Origin: Lanius collurio
Lineage: Eukaryota; Chordata; Aves; Passeriformes; Laniidae
NCBI GenBank assembly: GCA_020086605.1
Contig: JACBWW010000004.1
Coordinates: 18,301,624 to 18,365,623, forward strand
Reading direction: 5' to 3'
DNA length: 64,000 bases
The translations under genes were made by a program, and so were the position numbers. Of the stretch, positions 1 to 11,437 are shown piece by piece. The number at the start of each line of letters is the position of its first letter. The first letter of the stretch is position 1. The notes under the pieces were generated by a model. The model was not told the DNA's origin. It searched no databases and saw nothing but the letters and a program-made list of their open reading frames with translations.

Positions 1-590
1 CCTCCATTTCTCCACGTGGCTTAACCATTTCTTTTCCCTCCCTCCTCTGACCACTTCCTTCCCTGCAGCAAATTCTGCAGGTCTCTGGAAGACTGTCTAT
101 CTGTAACCATTGTTCTTATTCCTCCACAATGACTGTGCTCCCAGCCCACATTAATGCCTTTGCCTGTTAGACACTTTCCTTCTTGTCCCTGATATGTAAC
201 AAAAGTGATAAGGCTTTGAGGTGCATCGTACCCAAACAAACAGGAGGGAGAGACCTGTCCTGACTCAACCCTGCCCTGCCCTCCACCACTCTAAATGTAA
301 GCAAAAGGACCAGGCTGCCAGCTAACCAAGTACAGAAAGGACAGTCTGAGCAGGACACTTAACCAAACTTCATTCACTCTGCCATTGAATAAGAGCCCAG
401 AAATTCTGAAATGAAAATCTAGACTGCTGTTCCAGAGAAAGCCACCAACTTGTGCAGATCTGATGTCTTTTCTCCAGTATGCAGATTCTGATTTGACTAA
501 ACAAGTGTGAGGGAGCTTCCCAGAGGAATACCTGTCCCACTCCAGGTGCAGCAGTAAGAAACTTAAAATCTCTTGTGGTTTCATTCACAG
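1..590. other. 3' flank of FCF1, no gene recognised
   Basis: The stretch lies beyond the probable FCF1 polyadenylation point. Only short uninterrupted frames occur in it and none resembles a known protein. YLPM1 is expected as the next gene on this side from what I recall of amniote synteny, but no exon of it is visible here. I see no repeat of known family. Confidence 0.5.
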
Positions 591-920
591 CCAGTTGCAT
601 CATCAGTATTTAATTCGGAATGCTGAAATCACTTTTTCCAATGGTCCTGATGCAGAGCTAGGCACATTCTTGGTACTGCCATCCTCTGTTTCTCATATGG
701 TTCTCCCAGCTGTAGGTAATCAGACCAAGGCAGAGGAAAGATGAATAAAAACACTCTTCAAAATAGCTTTTTCTTAGAAAATCAAGGTTAACAAGTCAGT
801 TTGGCATTATCCACAGTCCCATGAGCAGAGTTCCAACAAAAGATGAAAGCAGGAGGGTTGGAATCAGAAGGACCCTTATCCTGGCTCGCAGTTGTGGCAT
901 TTATGGCTTGACTGGACAGG
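590..920 (-). other. FCF1: FCF1 3' UTR (probable)
   Basis: This follows the TAA stop of FCF1 at 923-921 on the minus strand. An ATTAAA variant polyadenylation signal reads on the minus strand at 614-609, which would put cleavage roughly at 580-600 and give a UTR of about 330 nt. No canonical AATAAA is seen on the minus strand between the stop and position 1. The distal end is an inference. Confidence 0.45.
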
Positions 921-3900
921 TTAGAATCGAGGAGCTCCGTAATCATCTGGCATCCTCTCAATATTGTATCTGAGAAAGAAGGAAAACTTATGAAGACAAC
1001 ATACTCCACATTGCTCCACTCCCCACTGCAGTGGTGCATTTATCCACCCTCCCCCCTCCTCAGGGCGACACTACCATCTCAGGGATTCCTGCTAGGCCTT
1101 GGCCTTTGTGTAAGGAGTTGGGTGGTGAAGCATCCCTTGACCATACCAGGAAGTCTTGCATGACTAAGGTGAGAACAGCACTGACTGTACTGGGAACTCC
1201 TGTTGCCTGGCTACGGTGAAGGATGAGATTATCAGTCATCCCCTGACAATCCTATGTAAATCATGGCCTGAGTGGAATGGTACCATTGTTACCAGAGCTT
1301 TGGAAACTCTAATAGTTACCAGTCCAGATTATGGCCAAGATGTAAAATTTATGCATGACTAAATGCAATCATCTTGTGATCCTTTAAGCAGTAGTTTTAG
1401 TGAGGCCCTTAGAGCTTTCCTGGACTGCCATGGGCTGCACAAGCATCTCTCTCTGAGCAGAATGCCTCTCGGTCTCAAGGCTGAGATACTTCAAGGACTG
1501 TCGCTCAAACCTTGCCTGTTGAGAAATTCAGTGTTATTTCACTGAGTCTGAGGGGAGTTTTTAACTGGTACCTTCCTACATTTACATATATATATCTTTG
1601 TGGCAGTGTGCATGCATGTGAATTGACTGAAATACTTTTTACTGAGTATAGTATGAATATTGCTTCTTGAAGCTATAACTAAGCCACTGTTGTAATTGTA
1701 GAAAACCCTACTGAATCACTTTACAAATGTTAAATCAGTCAATGATTAAGTGCTTCTAAAGTCTAATTAAGACAGAGACTATTGACCAAGTCTGAGACTA
1801 AGATTGCATGCAACTGCACTTGGATTCCATCAGGAGTTTGGAAGGCAAGGAGATCCTTACTGAACCTCATGACTCAATGGAAGGATCTTCCTTTGTTTGC
1901 ACTCCTGGTCTCTGTGCAAATCATTCTAAAGTGATTCTAAGTTGATCTTCCTTTGTATGTTTCATCCATGCAGTGACAGAATGAACCTTGCCATTGAACT
2001 CTGTTAAGTCGCACTGCTACAAACTTAGAATAAAAGCTGCTTTTGCACGTGTACCTTTCTGCAAGGGGATTCTTCAAGTGAACTAAAGCACTCATTTGTG
2101 ACACCCATGCAGCAAGAGGCTTACAGGCAGACTGAACAGCAAGAAGCTTTGTTGCATTTCTATCTGCAGCTCAGATCCCCAGGAAGAAAAATATTACTTC
2201 TGATAGTAAAAAGTCTTCATAAGGTTGCTGTTTTTCCTCACCTTAAGCTCAGCAACCACGCATCTCAAAAACTCACCATCTCCAGAGAAGGAAAAAAACC
2301 TGTAGTTTTGTAAGATCTAATTTAGGATTTAAGAGCAGGTCACCTCAGAGAGTGAAATTTTAGACATTCAACGTATAATTCACAGAATCATTTAGATTGG
2401 AAAAGACCTCCAGGATCAATGAGTCCAGCCTTTGACTGAATACCACCTTGTGAATTAGATCATGGCACTAAGTGCCATGTACAGTTATTTCTTGAACACC
2501 CTCAGGGGTGATGACTCCATCACCACCCTTGGTAGCCTATTCCAGAAGTTCATGGCCACAGTGAATAAACTGAAAAAGTGTTTTGAAAGAAAAATCTTTT
2601 GAGCCACATTCTAAGTATAGATAAGTTAAAACTTTACATATTTATAGCAATCAAGCTCCTTGTTTCCAACACTAGTATCCTTCGCTAGTATCCTTCTGCG
2701 TTGGTTTGGTTTTCAGCTAAGAAGCAAATTCAATCTCTTAGCTAAGGGTACACAAAGCTACCAAATAGAATATGGAACAAGAATGGTTTTTCCTCAAGAA
2801 CCTGTAGAATGCATTTGCCTGGTAGTCCCGCTACTGCTGGTAAGTAAAACTGATCTATGGAAACACTGGCCTTAAGGACACTACTTCTCCAGGTAAAGAC
2901 AAGTGAACAAGTATACTGCAATAAAAGAGGGTCTGTGACCAGTCTCTTCCCAACAGTAGATGTACTTCAACTTCTGTGTACACACCAGGCCCTTTGCTGC
3001 ACTACAGACAATGAGGTAGAGAAGTACATGGTGACAGTCTCTGTCAGACAAGGACTGCACTGGGCAGGGTTCCTTCTTGTCAGGGGGCTCTTACCTGTGC
3101 CTGGAAATATACATTATAGGCACTCCAGGGATTTTTCGTATTCTCCGCTTGAGCTCTTTATCCACTGTGGCCACAATGTAACATTTGTGCTGCAAAAGAA
3201 GAAGGCAAGTCAGATTCAACACCCACAGAACCCACAGAAAGGACTTATGGCTGACCAAACGTTCTTATTCAGTGAGCTCACTGAGCACAAGAAGGCTAAG
3301 AATCCTTAGCAAGGCATTACCAGGACTTGTACAGAATTCCAGAGTACACTAATAACATCCTTCTGCCCATCAAAATGGACGCAAGAAATCTCTGAAAGTC
3401 TGTCCAGCCTTTCAAGCTGACAGCTTGCCAATCCTAAGTGCTTCTTGATGCTGTCCTATACAACAAGAATGCTCAGGCAAGATAATACCTTGCACCACAT
3501 AAAGTCATGCTAAGGACTGAAACTGCCCCTTGGTGAGATTTTTTAGTTACTTTGTGGGAAATTGAAGTCAGTCAGTAATTAGGAGCATTCAGGAGTTTTG
3601 AGTATGTTAGCACAGTATAGAAAATGTCAGAAAAGGAAATACCTGAGTGACCCTCTGCACCAAGCAGTCATCGGCATAGGTTCCTTTGTGCATACACGGC
3701 AAGCGTTCAAACCGAGGATCCTTGGCAATTCTGTGGGGACATAATCAGCAGCATCACAGCAATCAGACCAGAGAGTACAGTTACACAGTATGGAGGAACA
3801 GGAACACCCCTTTCTGTGATATACAGAACATTGTTCTCAAAACAAGGGCTGAAGGGATGGAATAAATGGTAGACAAAGGTCAACTGAAATGACCTGCAAA

Positions 3901-6141
3901 AAAAGAATGCAATTTGTCTAGTTATTATAGCTTAAGTATCTCTTAGTACTGGTATGTTGGATTCAAAATCTGTACAATGTTAGGCCATTGCCAAACAAAA
4001 TAATCTGAAATAAGTTATCCGTGGGAAAAACTAGAACTTCTGGCGTCTGATCATTTGTACCATGCAAAAAGGGACACTTCACCCTCTCTCTGAAGGGCAG
4101 CATCAAAGCTGTTTAGGGTATGCACTCATACACTTTACAACACAGCAGGCCAAAATAAAAAGTAAAGAACAATACATCTGAGTGGAGAGCACAAACTACA
4201 TTGGACTAGTTTTGTACAGATCACACAATGACCTGATCCTAGATTATCAGTACTTGGCACCAACTCATGCAGGAATAACATGAAGTATCAGTGAAAAGTT
4301 CTGTAAGACTTGGGTCACTTCTTTATTCATTTTCAGAAATTCTATAATTTAAAAAATTATTTTTTTTCAGAAACAGGAAAAAGCATTACTTTGAAAGTCT
4401 TAAGAAGTTGAAAGATTTACAGATTAATATAGTGCACTCATACCTAGCATTTAATTTCTGAAACTTGAGCCATTGTACTGATCTCATAGAGCCGGAGAAA
4501 TGAAACCAAGTTCAGGACCCTGCAACAACCTAACCACCCCTAGCGCAGGAGCACCAGTCATAGTGGGCTGAAGACCTCTGTAACATCCCAGCTCTGCTAA
4601 ACAGAGAAGAAGAGGGGGAAGGAGGGCGATTGGTGCGCTGCGGTTCCCTTTCCAGTCCGGACCAGCGGTGGGCTCAGCAGGGCCACCAATCCCCACGGCC
4701 TTTCCACAGGCGCCTGCTCGCCCCCACCCACCCGACATGCCCCCGACACCCCTGCAGTGCCACGCAGACGGCGAGGCTAAGCCGAACTGAAAAGCCAAAG
4801 TGTTTTTCATTTATTTATATTTAAAGCTTTAAGTTCTAGAAATAAAGAAGAACACTCTGCACCTACCTTAATGCCACACGGTACTTCTGTCCTAACTTCT
4901 CAATTTCGCCCATTACGCAATCTGTGATACATGGAATACCTAAATGCAAAAAAAAGCCTGTATTGAAACAAAGCAGTATTTATTCCCAGACCCCTACATA
5001 CCGGCCACATGCCGTGGAAACATCGTGGAACACTATAAGGTATTACTTACAGTGACAACTGATAATGTTGCGAGGTGATGAAATGCAGAGCTACTGAGTT
5101 TAACCATGCCATGGTAATTTTAGATTTTTTAAGTTACTAGTACTCTACCTTTGCTGAGATTAACATTTTAAAACTATTACTTGACTGAAACCAGAGACAT
5201 TGACAGGGTTACCATAGCTCCATGATTTTAGCACATACTCTTTTTGCAAGATTTCTGCTATTCTCAGCCAGTGGCATAAGGCTGACAAAGCACATTACGA
5301 GCACACTGTGGCACTGTGTGATCACAAGAAGCTGAGTGGTGCAGACACTCACACTTGGCATAGAGACAGTCCATCATTGACTGCACTAGGTCCAGTTTGG
5401 CCTTGATGGAGAAGTTGATGAAGTTAGTGTCAACTAGGATGTGGTAAGGAGGGCCCAGCTGTGTATTATACTGGAAGAACAAGCAAGAGGGATGCTGGGG
5501 GCTGTCAGAAAGACAAAGAATTCAAATTAGTTAATTGCATTTAACATCACGTCCAATCCTACAACTTGCAGAGAATAAAAGAGGGATAATGAGCAGAAAG
5601 ACCCATCCGGCCTCCTGCTTCTTCCCAAGCACAATCCTTTGGTTTGGGGCACCACTTTTTACTCCGAAGTCAGAAACACCACCAGTTGCAGCCTGCAGTG
5701 TGGCCGGCCCTCCTTCCTTTCTCCTCTTCCTCCCCCCTTTCTTCTCTCCCTTCCCAGTGCGTCGGCAGCACTTACACCTCTCGCTCTTTGATGGCACTCG
5801 GGTCCTCTTTCTTCTTCACGGGGACTTTTGCGCGGTCCTTCTCTTTACTGCAAAAAAAGACAGGCACTACTTGGGTACAGCGGCGGAGAGACCTGGGCCG
5901 GGACCTCCTCCCGCCTCTCCCGAGCGGGACACGAGGCCGCTCCAGGGCCCCGCGTGGGACCGGGCCCAGCCGCCGCCACACTCACAGGCGCTCATCCCGG
6001 AGGCTGATCATGCGCTTCATGACCGCGTACTTCCGCGCCTTCTTCTGCTTCCCCTGCAAGGACAGGGACACACAGCCGCGATGAGCTAAGGAGAGACCCG
6101 GTGCCAGCCAGCCGCCCCCCGGCCCGCTCCCGGCTCACCAT
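921..6141 (-). CDS. FCF1: FCF1/UTP24 rRNA-processing PIN nuclease, 8 coding exons, complete
   Basis: Coding exons, in order on the minus strand: 6141-6139, 6053-5986, 5847-5776, 5501-5353, 4939-4867, 3730-3643, 3189-3095, 969-921. They sum to 597 nt, 198 codons plus TAA, the same length as human FCF1; every junction is GT-AG and phase-consistent. The product starts [16 protein letters not shown], has a Lys-rich N-terminal tail (residues 25-48), then a PIN domain with acidic residues expected at the metal site: Asp72 in HILVDTN, Asp104, Glu109, Asp142/Asp143 in TYADD and Asp161 in ATVDKE. It ends DDYGAPRF. Family knowledge: Fcf1/Utp24 is a nucleolar component of the small-subunit processome and the endonuclease for early pre-18S cleavages. 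It is head-to-head with AREL1. Exon 1 supplies only the initiator Met. The intron between exons 5 and 6 holds one arm of an inverted repeat. Confidence 0.97.
2378..2600 (-). repeat. CR1 LINE 3' fragment (degraded)
   Basis: Read on the plus strand it begins CACAGAATCATTTAGATTGG and continues with GGAAAAGACCTCCAGGATCA, TGAGTCCAGCC, GGGTGATGACTCCATCACC and AGCCTATTCCAGAAG. These are the reverse complement of the conserved CR1 3' end, so the element points to the minus strand. It lies in the last FCF1 intron. The right boundary is approximate. Confidence 0.8.
4562..4796 (-). repeat. Inverted repeat, arm A (FCF1 intron copy)
   Basis: Its reverse complement matches 6544-6778 over 235 nt with about seven substitutions by eye, all near the two ends; roughly the central 170 nt look identical. 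It is GC- and CpG-rich, in sharp contrast to the AT-rich intron around it, and contains an ATTGG (4629-4633) and a CCAAT (4686-4690), both possible NF-Y sites. It lies between FCF1 exons 5 and 6. No target-site duplication was obvious. The sequence family is not recognised; it looks like a copy of the promoter-proximal island. Confidence 0.85.
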
Positions 6142-6790
6142 GCTGATCCTGTCGGTGCCGCCGCTGCCGCTGTTCCTGCAGCGTCACTGGGCCCCGCCCC
6201 GGGTGCGCGTCACCTCCGGCTGCCAGCGCCGGGCAGCGGCAGCGGGCTTGCAACCGCCGTCGGAGACCACGGTAACAGCGGTACCGGCGTCTGCCTCCCC
6301 GCCGCCTCGGGCTTCGGCGCTGGGACCGGGCTCCCAGGGCGAGGGAGCTGCAGCCGCAGCATGACCGCCCCGCCGTGACGGGCGTCCCCTGGGGTGACGG
6401 CCCCGCTGCCGGCCCGGAGCACCCGCGGTGGGCCTGGTACAACTGCGGCGGGGATCTCGCCGGCAAGGCCGCGGCGGGGGCGGGCGGAGCCGGGGTTCCC
6501 GGCGAGCGGGAAGGGCTAGCTCTGCATCCCGGCGGCGGCCTCCGGCTTTTCAGTTCGGCTTAGCCTGGCCGTCTGCGCGGCACTGCAGGGGTGTCGGGGG
6601 CATGTCGGGTGGGTGGGGGCGAGCAGGCGCCTGTGGAAAGGCCGTGGGGATTGGTGGCCCTGCTGAGCCCACCGCTGGTCCGGACTGGAAAGGGAACCGC
6701 AGCGCACCAATCGCCCTCCTTCCCCCTCTTCTTCTCTGTTTAGCAGAGCCGGGATGTTACGGAAGTCTTCAACCCGCTCACTTGTGTTTG
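5880..6790. promoter_or_regulatory. Bidirectional CpG-island promoter of FCF1 (-) and AREL1 (+)
   Basis: The stretch is dense in CpG and flanked by AT-richer introns. The FCF1 start codon (6141-6139) lies inside it, and AREL1 runs the other way. A GC box (GCCCCGCCCC) is at 6191-6200, GCGTCAC-type half CRE motifs at 6181-6187 and near 6208, ATTGG at 6650-6654, CCAAT at 6707-6711 and an ETS-like CGGAAGT at 6760-6766. No TATA box is evident, as usual for housekeeping bidirectional promoters. Transcription start sites cannot be fixed from sequence; the AREL1 noncoding first exon is probably between about 6400 and 6800. Confidence 0.75.
6544..6778 (+). repeat. Inverted repeat, arm B (promoter-side copy)
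   Basis: It is the direct-strand partner of 4562-4796 (235 nt, about 97 percent identical by eye). It forms the AREL1-side edge of the shared CpG island, so it is probably the parental copy. CCAAT (6707-6711), ATTGG (6650-6654) and CGGAAGT (6760-6766) lie in it; the CGGAAGT is altered in the other copy. The 1.75-kb spacer between the arms contains FCF1 exons 1-5 and its promoter. Confidence 0.85.
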
Positions 6791-9700
6791 CTGAACTGTT
6801 TTGGGTTTTTTTAAGAGTTAATATAGTGCTGATTTTGCCATGCTCTAGCTCATGAGCTTCTTAATGAAAAGCAGTGGGTTGTCATTATCGTTAGATCTTA
6901 CCTACGTTTGTGAGCAGAAATCTTAGCGAATGAGCATAATTTTAGCTGTACTTTATGCAGCCATAATGGTGTAGTCTGACCTTCTTGACATGAAGAAACC
7001 TTCATGTGTTTCTTCTGCACATGAAGGGAAATGGCCGGGGACACTTGGTTTCTCGTGCCCTGTGCAGGGAAGGGAGAGAGAAAGGCCCTTCTCATGAAAG
7101 CTTCCGGGATTAGTGAGATCTTGTAGCTGTTGTTATCTTCCAAATACAACCGGTTTTATCTGGTGTGCTGGTCAGAAAAAGCAGCCAATGAAGGAACCAC
7201 TCAGGAGTTTTTTCCTGAAGTGGTGACCTCTGTAGAACTGTGACTGATGCTCTGTCAACGAGGAAGAGAATTAGACTGAAAGAAAAACTGTGTTTATTAG
7301 GAAAACCACAGCTGAGCTTTCTGCCTGAATGATCGTACCTACCTTAATTGTTGGTTGAGGAAATGCAGTTGGTGGAGCTCACATGATGCTGCTTAAGTTT
7401 CCCTCAGTGGTTTGGGAAGCAAAATAATTGAGGAAGAAAGGGGTGATCTGCTTTCCCTGATGTGCAGCAGGACATGGGGATGAATTTTGTCCTGGCTCAA
7501 GAAGCAGAGCTGGTGTCAAGATGAGGCTGGTCTGAAAGTTGCCATCTGGCTGGCTTGTTGTGTTTGAGGACAGGAGGAGCTGACTGCTGGGGGTGGTTCA
7601 TTTGCAATGAAAAGTCCTTAGACTTAAGTAGTTGACAGAAGTCTCTTTTTTGTTGTTTGTTTTCTTGATCCCTCTGTTTTATATGGCTTGTATGTAAATG
7701 CATATGACAAATTCCATCCCTAATAAGAGAATGACTGTTTTGTGTAGACACTGACCATTGATGCAGCTTTTGTCCTTGACAACTGATATTGGATCCTGCT
7801 TAGTGCTTTTTGCGCTGACTTTTCAGTTTTCTGTGAATGTATTTTAAAGTTAGGGTCTCATGGGCATTCCTGTTTGTTGGTTTGTGCATACTTACTTAAT
7901 GTGAGATAATACTGTCCCTTTCCCTAGAGAATAGTCATCCATGCATGGCATGAGACAGACGTGCCATCGATGGAAGACATTTGTGCAAATGGATTGAGAG
8001 AGATTCTGCATAGAGATATAAACGGTTCTCTTATTTTGATTGGATGAGGTAGTATTAACCTGAAAAAAGGCTTTTAAAAAAAAATTAAAGGTTTGTTGTT
8101 AAGAGAACGATGGCAATTTATCAGTGCACTAAATAAAACTAAGAGGCACAGCAGATTTCCTAGGAGCTCAGTACATCTGTTCTGCGTGGCATGCCCCTGG
8201 CTGGGTTTGTAGCTGTAGCCACATGAACATGTGTTATTGTGTTACAGTTCCTTTTGTATGTGTGGTTACACTTTGCTTCCTTCTGGAGCTCTGCGCTGTG
8301 TTCCTCTGGCTTCAACAGCAGCAGTAACGCAAACTAAATATATTCCCATTACAACTTGCTTTCCTTGCTGGCTTGAGAGAAGCAATGGCACTAATCCAGT
8401 TTATTTTATGATTCCATGCCGTCTATCCTGATTATGCCAGTATGTTACCTTGATCCAAACCAAGGTGAAGCTTCCCAAATCCCCATTTTCCCTGCAGGTG
8501 GCCAGGAGACCATTGCTTGCTCTGTCCTCGGATCAAGATTATTAAGACCTGTTGGATAATTCAGCACTTTTTTTTCCAGCCTAGCTATGATGGCACTTTA
8601 TATTGCTGCTTTTCAGAAATTGTTTCCCAGCAGTTCTTGGCACAGATAGAGTTTTAATTCACATCTGCATTCTGTTGAGTGGCAATGTATCTTGGATACC
8701 ACCTACTTGCGGCTAGGTTCTTCACCTCAATGTAGTCCAGCTGCAAGAGCATACTTAAAGCTGCTGGCAGTGAGTAAGCTAGAAGGAAGTTGATTATGTA
8801 ACAGCCACTTCATCTCTGGCGACCACCTGAGTTGATGTCTTGTTTACCACATCATGTAGGAATAATAAAATGACAGGTTGCTGTGCTGATTAACAAATAT
8901 AACTGAGATAACTGATTCCCTTTGTCCAGCAAGTTCAGAAATTGTGCAAACCAGATCAAGAGATTCTGGTTCCAATTGGCTTTAAAACCCCTGCAGTTTA
9001 AATGACGTTTTTTTCTCTTTTCATGCTTGAGAGAGAGGCTGTGTGACCTGTGATGTGCCTCACAGAAGGGAAGGAATTGTGGAGTGAAGCAGAAATAGCT
9101 TGAGTAGATGAACCCACAGAGACATCTTTGTGGGTTTTTTGTGACATGAAGAGGTTCTGGAAGATGCTGGAGGGAGATCTTGTGTATTCCTAAATATTGA
9201 TAAGTTTCTGTGAAATTCCTCAGCTGTATGGGGAGTAGCCACACACCTTCCACAGCCAGGACAAGCTGGAGCAGAGCTTCAACCAGTCATTTGTTGCACA
9301 TCTTGGATATGTACTGTGAAATAACTAAAATACCAAGGAAATTGCTAGGTTCGTGGTCCTTAGCACGCGGAGATTTATGAGTTTAGAAACCTGATGCTTT
9401 ACCTAGGAGGAGAATGAGAACTTATGCCCTGGGGACTGCAACACTCTTGCAATGAGGAAAAGTAGAGGAAGGAGGAAAGTAGATGAGTGGGTGGGACTTT
9501 CCTTGAGATGTGGGTGAAGAAAAGACAGTGAAAGTCTGGCTGTTTTCTGCAGTGCAACCACAAAGCTCCGTACAGGCTTACGGTTTGATTTTCAAGTATA
9601 TTAGAAAGGTTAGTAGAAATGTGTAAAGGCAGCTAGATCTGTATGATTAGGGGCATGGGGGGAAATAAGAGCTGTCTGAAGAGGAAGGCAGAGGAGGAGG

Positions 9701-10225
9701 GACTAAGGACCAAGTAACAGCTGAGGTGGTGGCATGGCAGGCGGGAGGAGCCCATAACATCCCCAGAAGAGCTGACTATCTTAACAGACAGCTGCCTTGG
9801 TGAGCCTGACTCTGTTCTTCTAATTCTCACTCCTTTATGTAATCTGTGCTTTGAATGAGTAGATACTGATTATGTAGGCTCTGTGGTGTTTCTTCTGGCA
9901 TGTGTCCTGGTTTTTGTGGGCTGCGTCAATCCTTGCTGTTAAATTTTAATTTTTTTATCTCAATCCTGACAGTAAACTGTAATTTAGTGGATAGTGATGC
10001 TGAAGCTGAAATCCCTTATGAAGATCTCAGTTTCCTGAATACCCAAAACAACAGTACCAAACCCAAAATCTAGTTTGCTTTGTGGTCCAAGAATTCTGAA
10101 AAACTTCTTTTCTTTTTTTTTTTTTTTTGAGGCTTGACTATAAATAGCCCTTTAAATCTGGGCAAAATCGATTTGAGAACAGTACATAGCATTTTGTTGG
10201 GTATGAGGACTTGGAGGGCTATGTG

Positions 10226-10900
10226 ATCATAGAATGGTTTGGCTTGGAAGGGACCTTAAATATCATCTATTTCCAACTCCCCTGACATGGGCAGGGATGC
10301 CTTCCGCTAGAACAGGTTGTTCAAAGCCCCATGCAACTTGTTTGTGAACACTTCCAAGGATGGGGCAGCCACAACTTCTCTGGGTGAATTGATCTGGTTC
10401 CTCACTACTTATATTTCTTCCTTATATCTAATCTAAACCTACCCTCTTTCAGTTTGAAGTCCTTCTCTTTGTCCTATCACTACACACCCTTGTAAAAAAT
10501 CACCCTGATCTTCTAGTACAGTGAGCAGTTCTTCATTCTCTCAGTTCCTGCCTTTGTCTTCTGTGACTTGGTTGGTGTGGCTGGAGCACTCGCTGGTGAA
10601 GACTGAGGGGGAAAAAGTTGTTGAGTCCCTCAGCCTTCTCTCTGTCACAGGTAACCAGGTCTCCTGTTTCCTTCTGGAGAGGGTGCATGTTTTCCCTAGT
10701 CTTTTTTTATCACCAATGTAGCTATAGAAAGTTTTCATGGCACCCTTGATATCCCTGGCAAGGTTTAGTTCTATCAGGGCTTTAGCTTTTTTAACCTGAT
10801 CCCTGGCTGCTGAGACAATCTCTCTGTACTCCTCCTAGGCTATCAGTTCGTGCTTCCATCCTTAATACTCCTTTACAAACATCATGCAGGTTCTTAGCTG
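10226..10900 (-). repeat. CR1 LINE fragment, antisense to AREL1
   Basis: On the plus strand it starts ATCATAGAATGGTTTGGCTT, followed by GGAAGGGACCTTAAATATCATC, GGCAGGGATGCCTTCC, TCAAAGCCCCATGCAACTTG, GGATGGGGCAGCCACAACTT and TCTAATCTAAACCTACCCTC. This is the reverse complement of the CR1 3' UTR and adjoining sequence. The part from 10500 to 10900 still resembles the internal avian CR1 sequence (AGCTATAGAAAGTTTTCATGG, TATCCCTGGCAAGGTTTAG). The inner end is approximate. Confidence 0.8.
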
Positions 10901-11175
10901 CTCTGGGAAACCTATGGAGGCAAGGATGTGTTTTGTTCCATCTTGAACGTGCGAGTTTCAGGAGGTCGTATAATGAAATGAGATTGTGACAGATAGAGGT
11001 TGAGGATATGATGAAGCCTTGCACCTCATCAACAGTGATACTTTTATAGCACCTCTCATGGATTTGATGTCTAGTGATGCTCTTGCATCTTGCACCTCTC
11101 ATGTGTTTCTGCTTGCTAGATTTATCCACAATGGAGAAATCTAACGTTTTTCTCTCCTTTTTTTTCCTTTTCCAG

Positions 11176-11437
11176 GAAAGCTAGCAAACTGCAGGCTAAA
11201 GGAAACAGCACTTCAGGACAACCCTTTTTCCACAAAGAGGAAGAAACTGCTGTGCTCAAGTCCTTGTCTTTCAGCAACGATTCTGTGATGCAGATTCCAA
11301 GAATTACTCTTTCTGTGATGATCTTCTCTATGGCCTCTTCTTGCTGATGTTTGTCCCAGATTTGGGCACAAAGAGGAAGGATGCTGAAGAATGGGTACCC
11401 TCTTTTTGGCTTTTAGAACATGGGTACTTGTGTAAAG
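11176..11437 (+). other. AREL1: Candidate noncoding 5' exon of AREL1
   Basis: A strong polypyrimidine tract and acceptor (TTTTTCCTTTTCCAG, ending 11175) is followed 262 nt later by a good donor (AAAG/GTATGT, intron starting 11438). Position and strand suit a 5' UTR exon of AREL1. No homology supports it, and chance or repeat-derived splice sites are possible. Confidence 0.25.

Noticed and set aside
1..590. YLPM1 expected as the left neighbour from synteny
   Set aside because: No exon-like sequence for it is visible; it would lie outside the window.
2857..3309. 150-codon plus-strand ORF
   Set aside because: It is antisense to FCF1 exon 7 (3095-3189), which fits the FCF1 protein exactly.
5535..6089. 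184-codon plus-strand ORF across the FCF1 promoter
   Set aside because: It is antisense to FCF1 exons 2 and 3, GC-driven and without recognisable features.
4484..6814. Two ORFs (4484-4810 minus, 6428-6814 plus) encoding nearly the same peptide
   Set aside because: The similarity comes from the DNA inverted repeat; the peptide is promoter sequence translated, and flanking parts of the frames differ.
6895..6905. Good minus-strand donor (GTAG/GTAAGATC) just outside the CpG island
   Set aside because: No matching exon or protein on this strand; an alternative FCF1 first exon cannot be supported from sequence alone.
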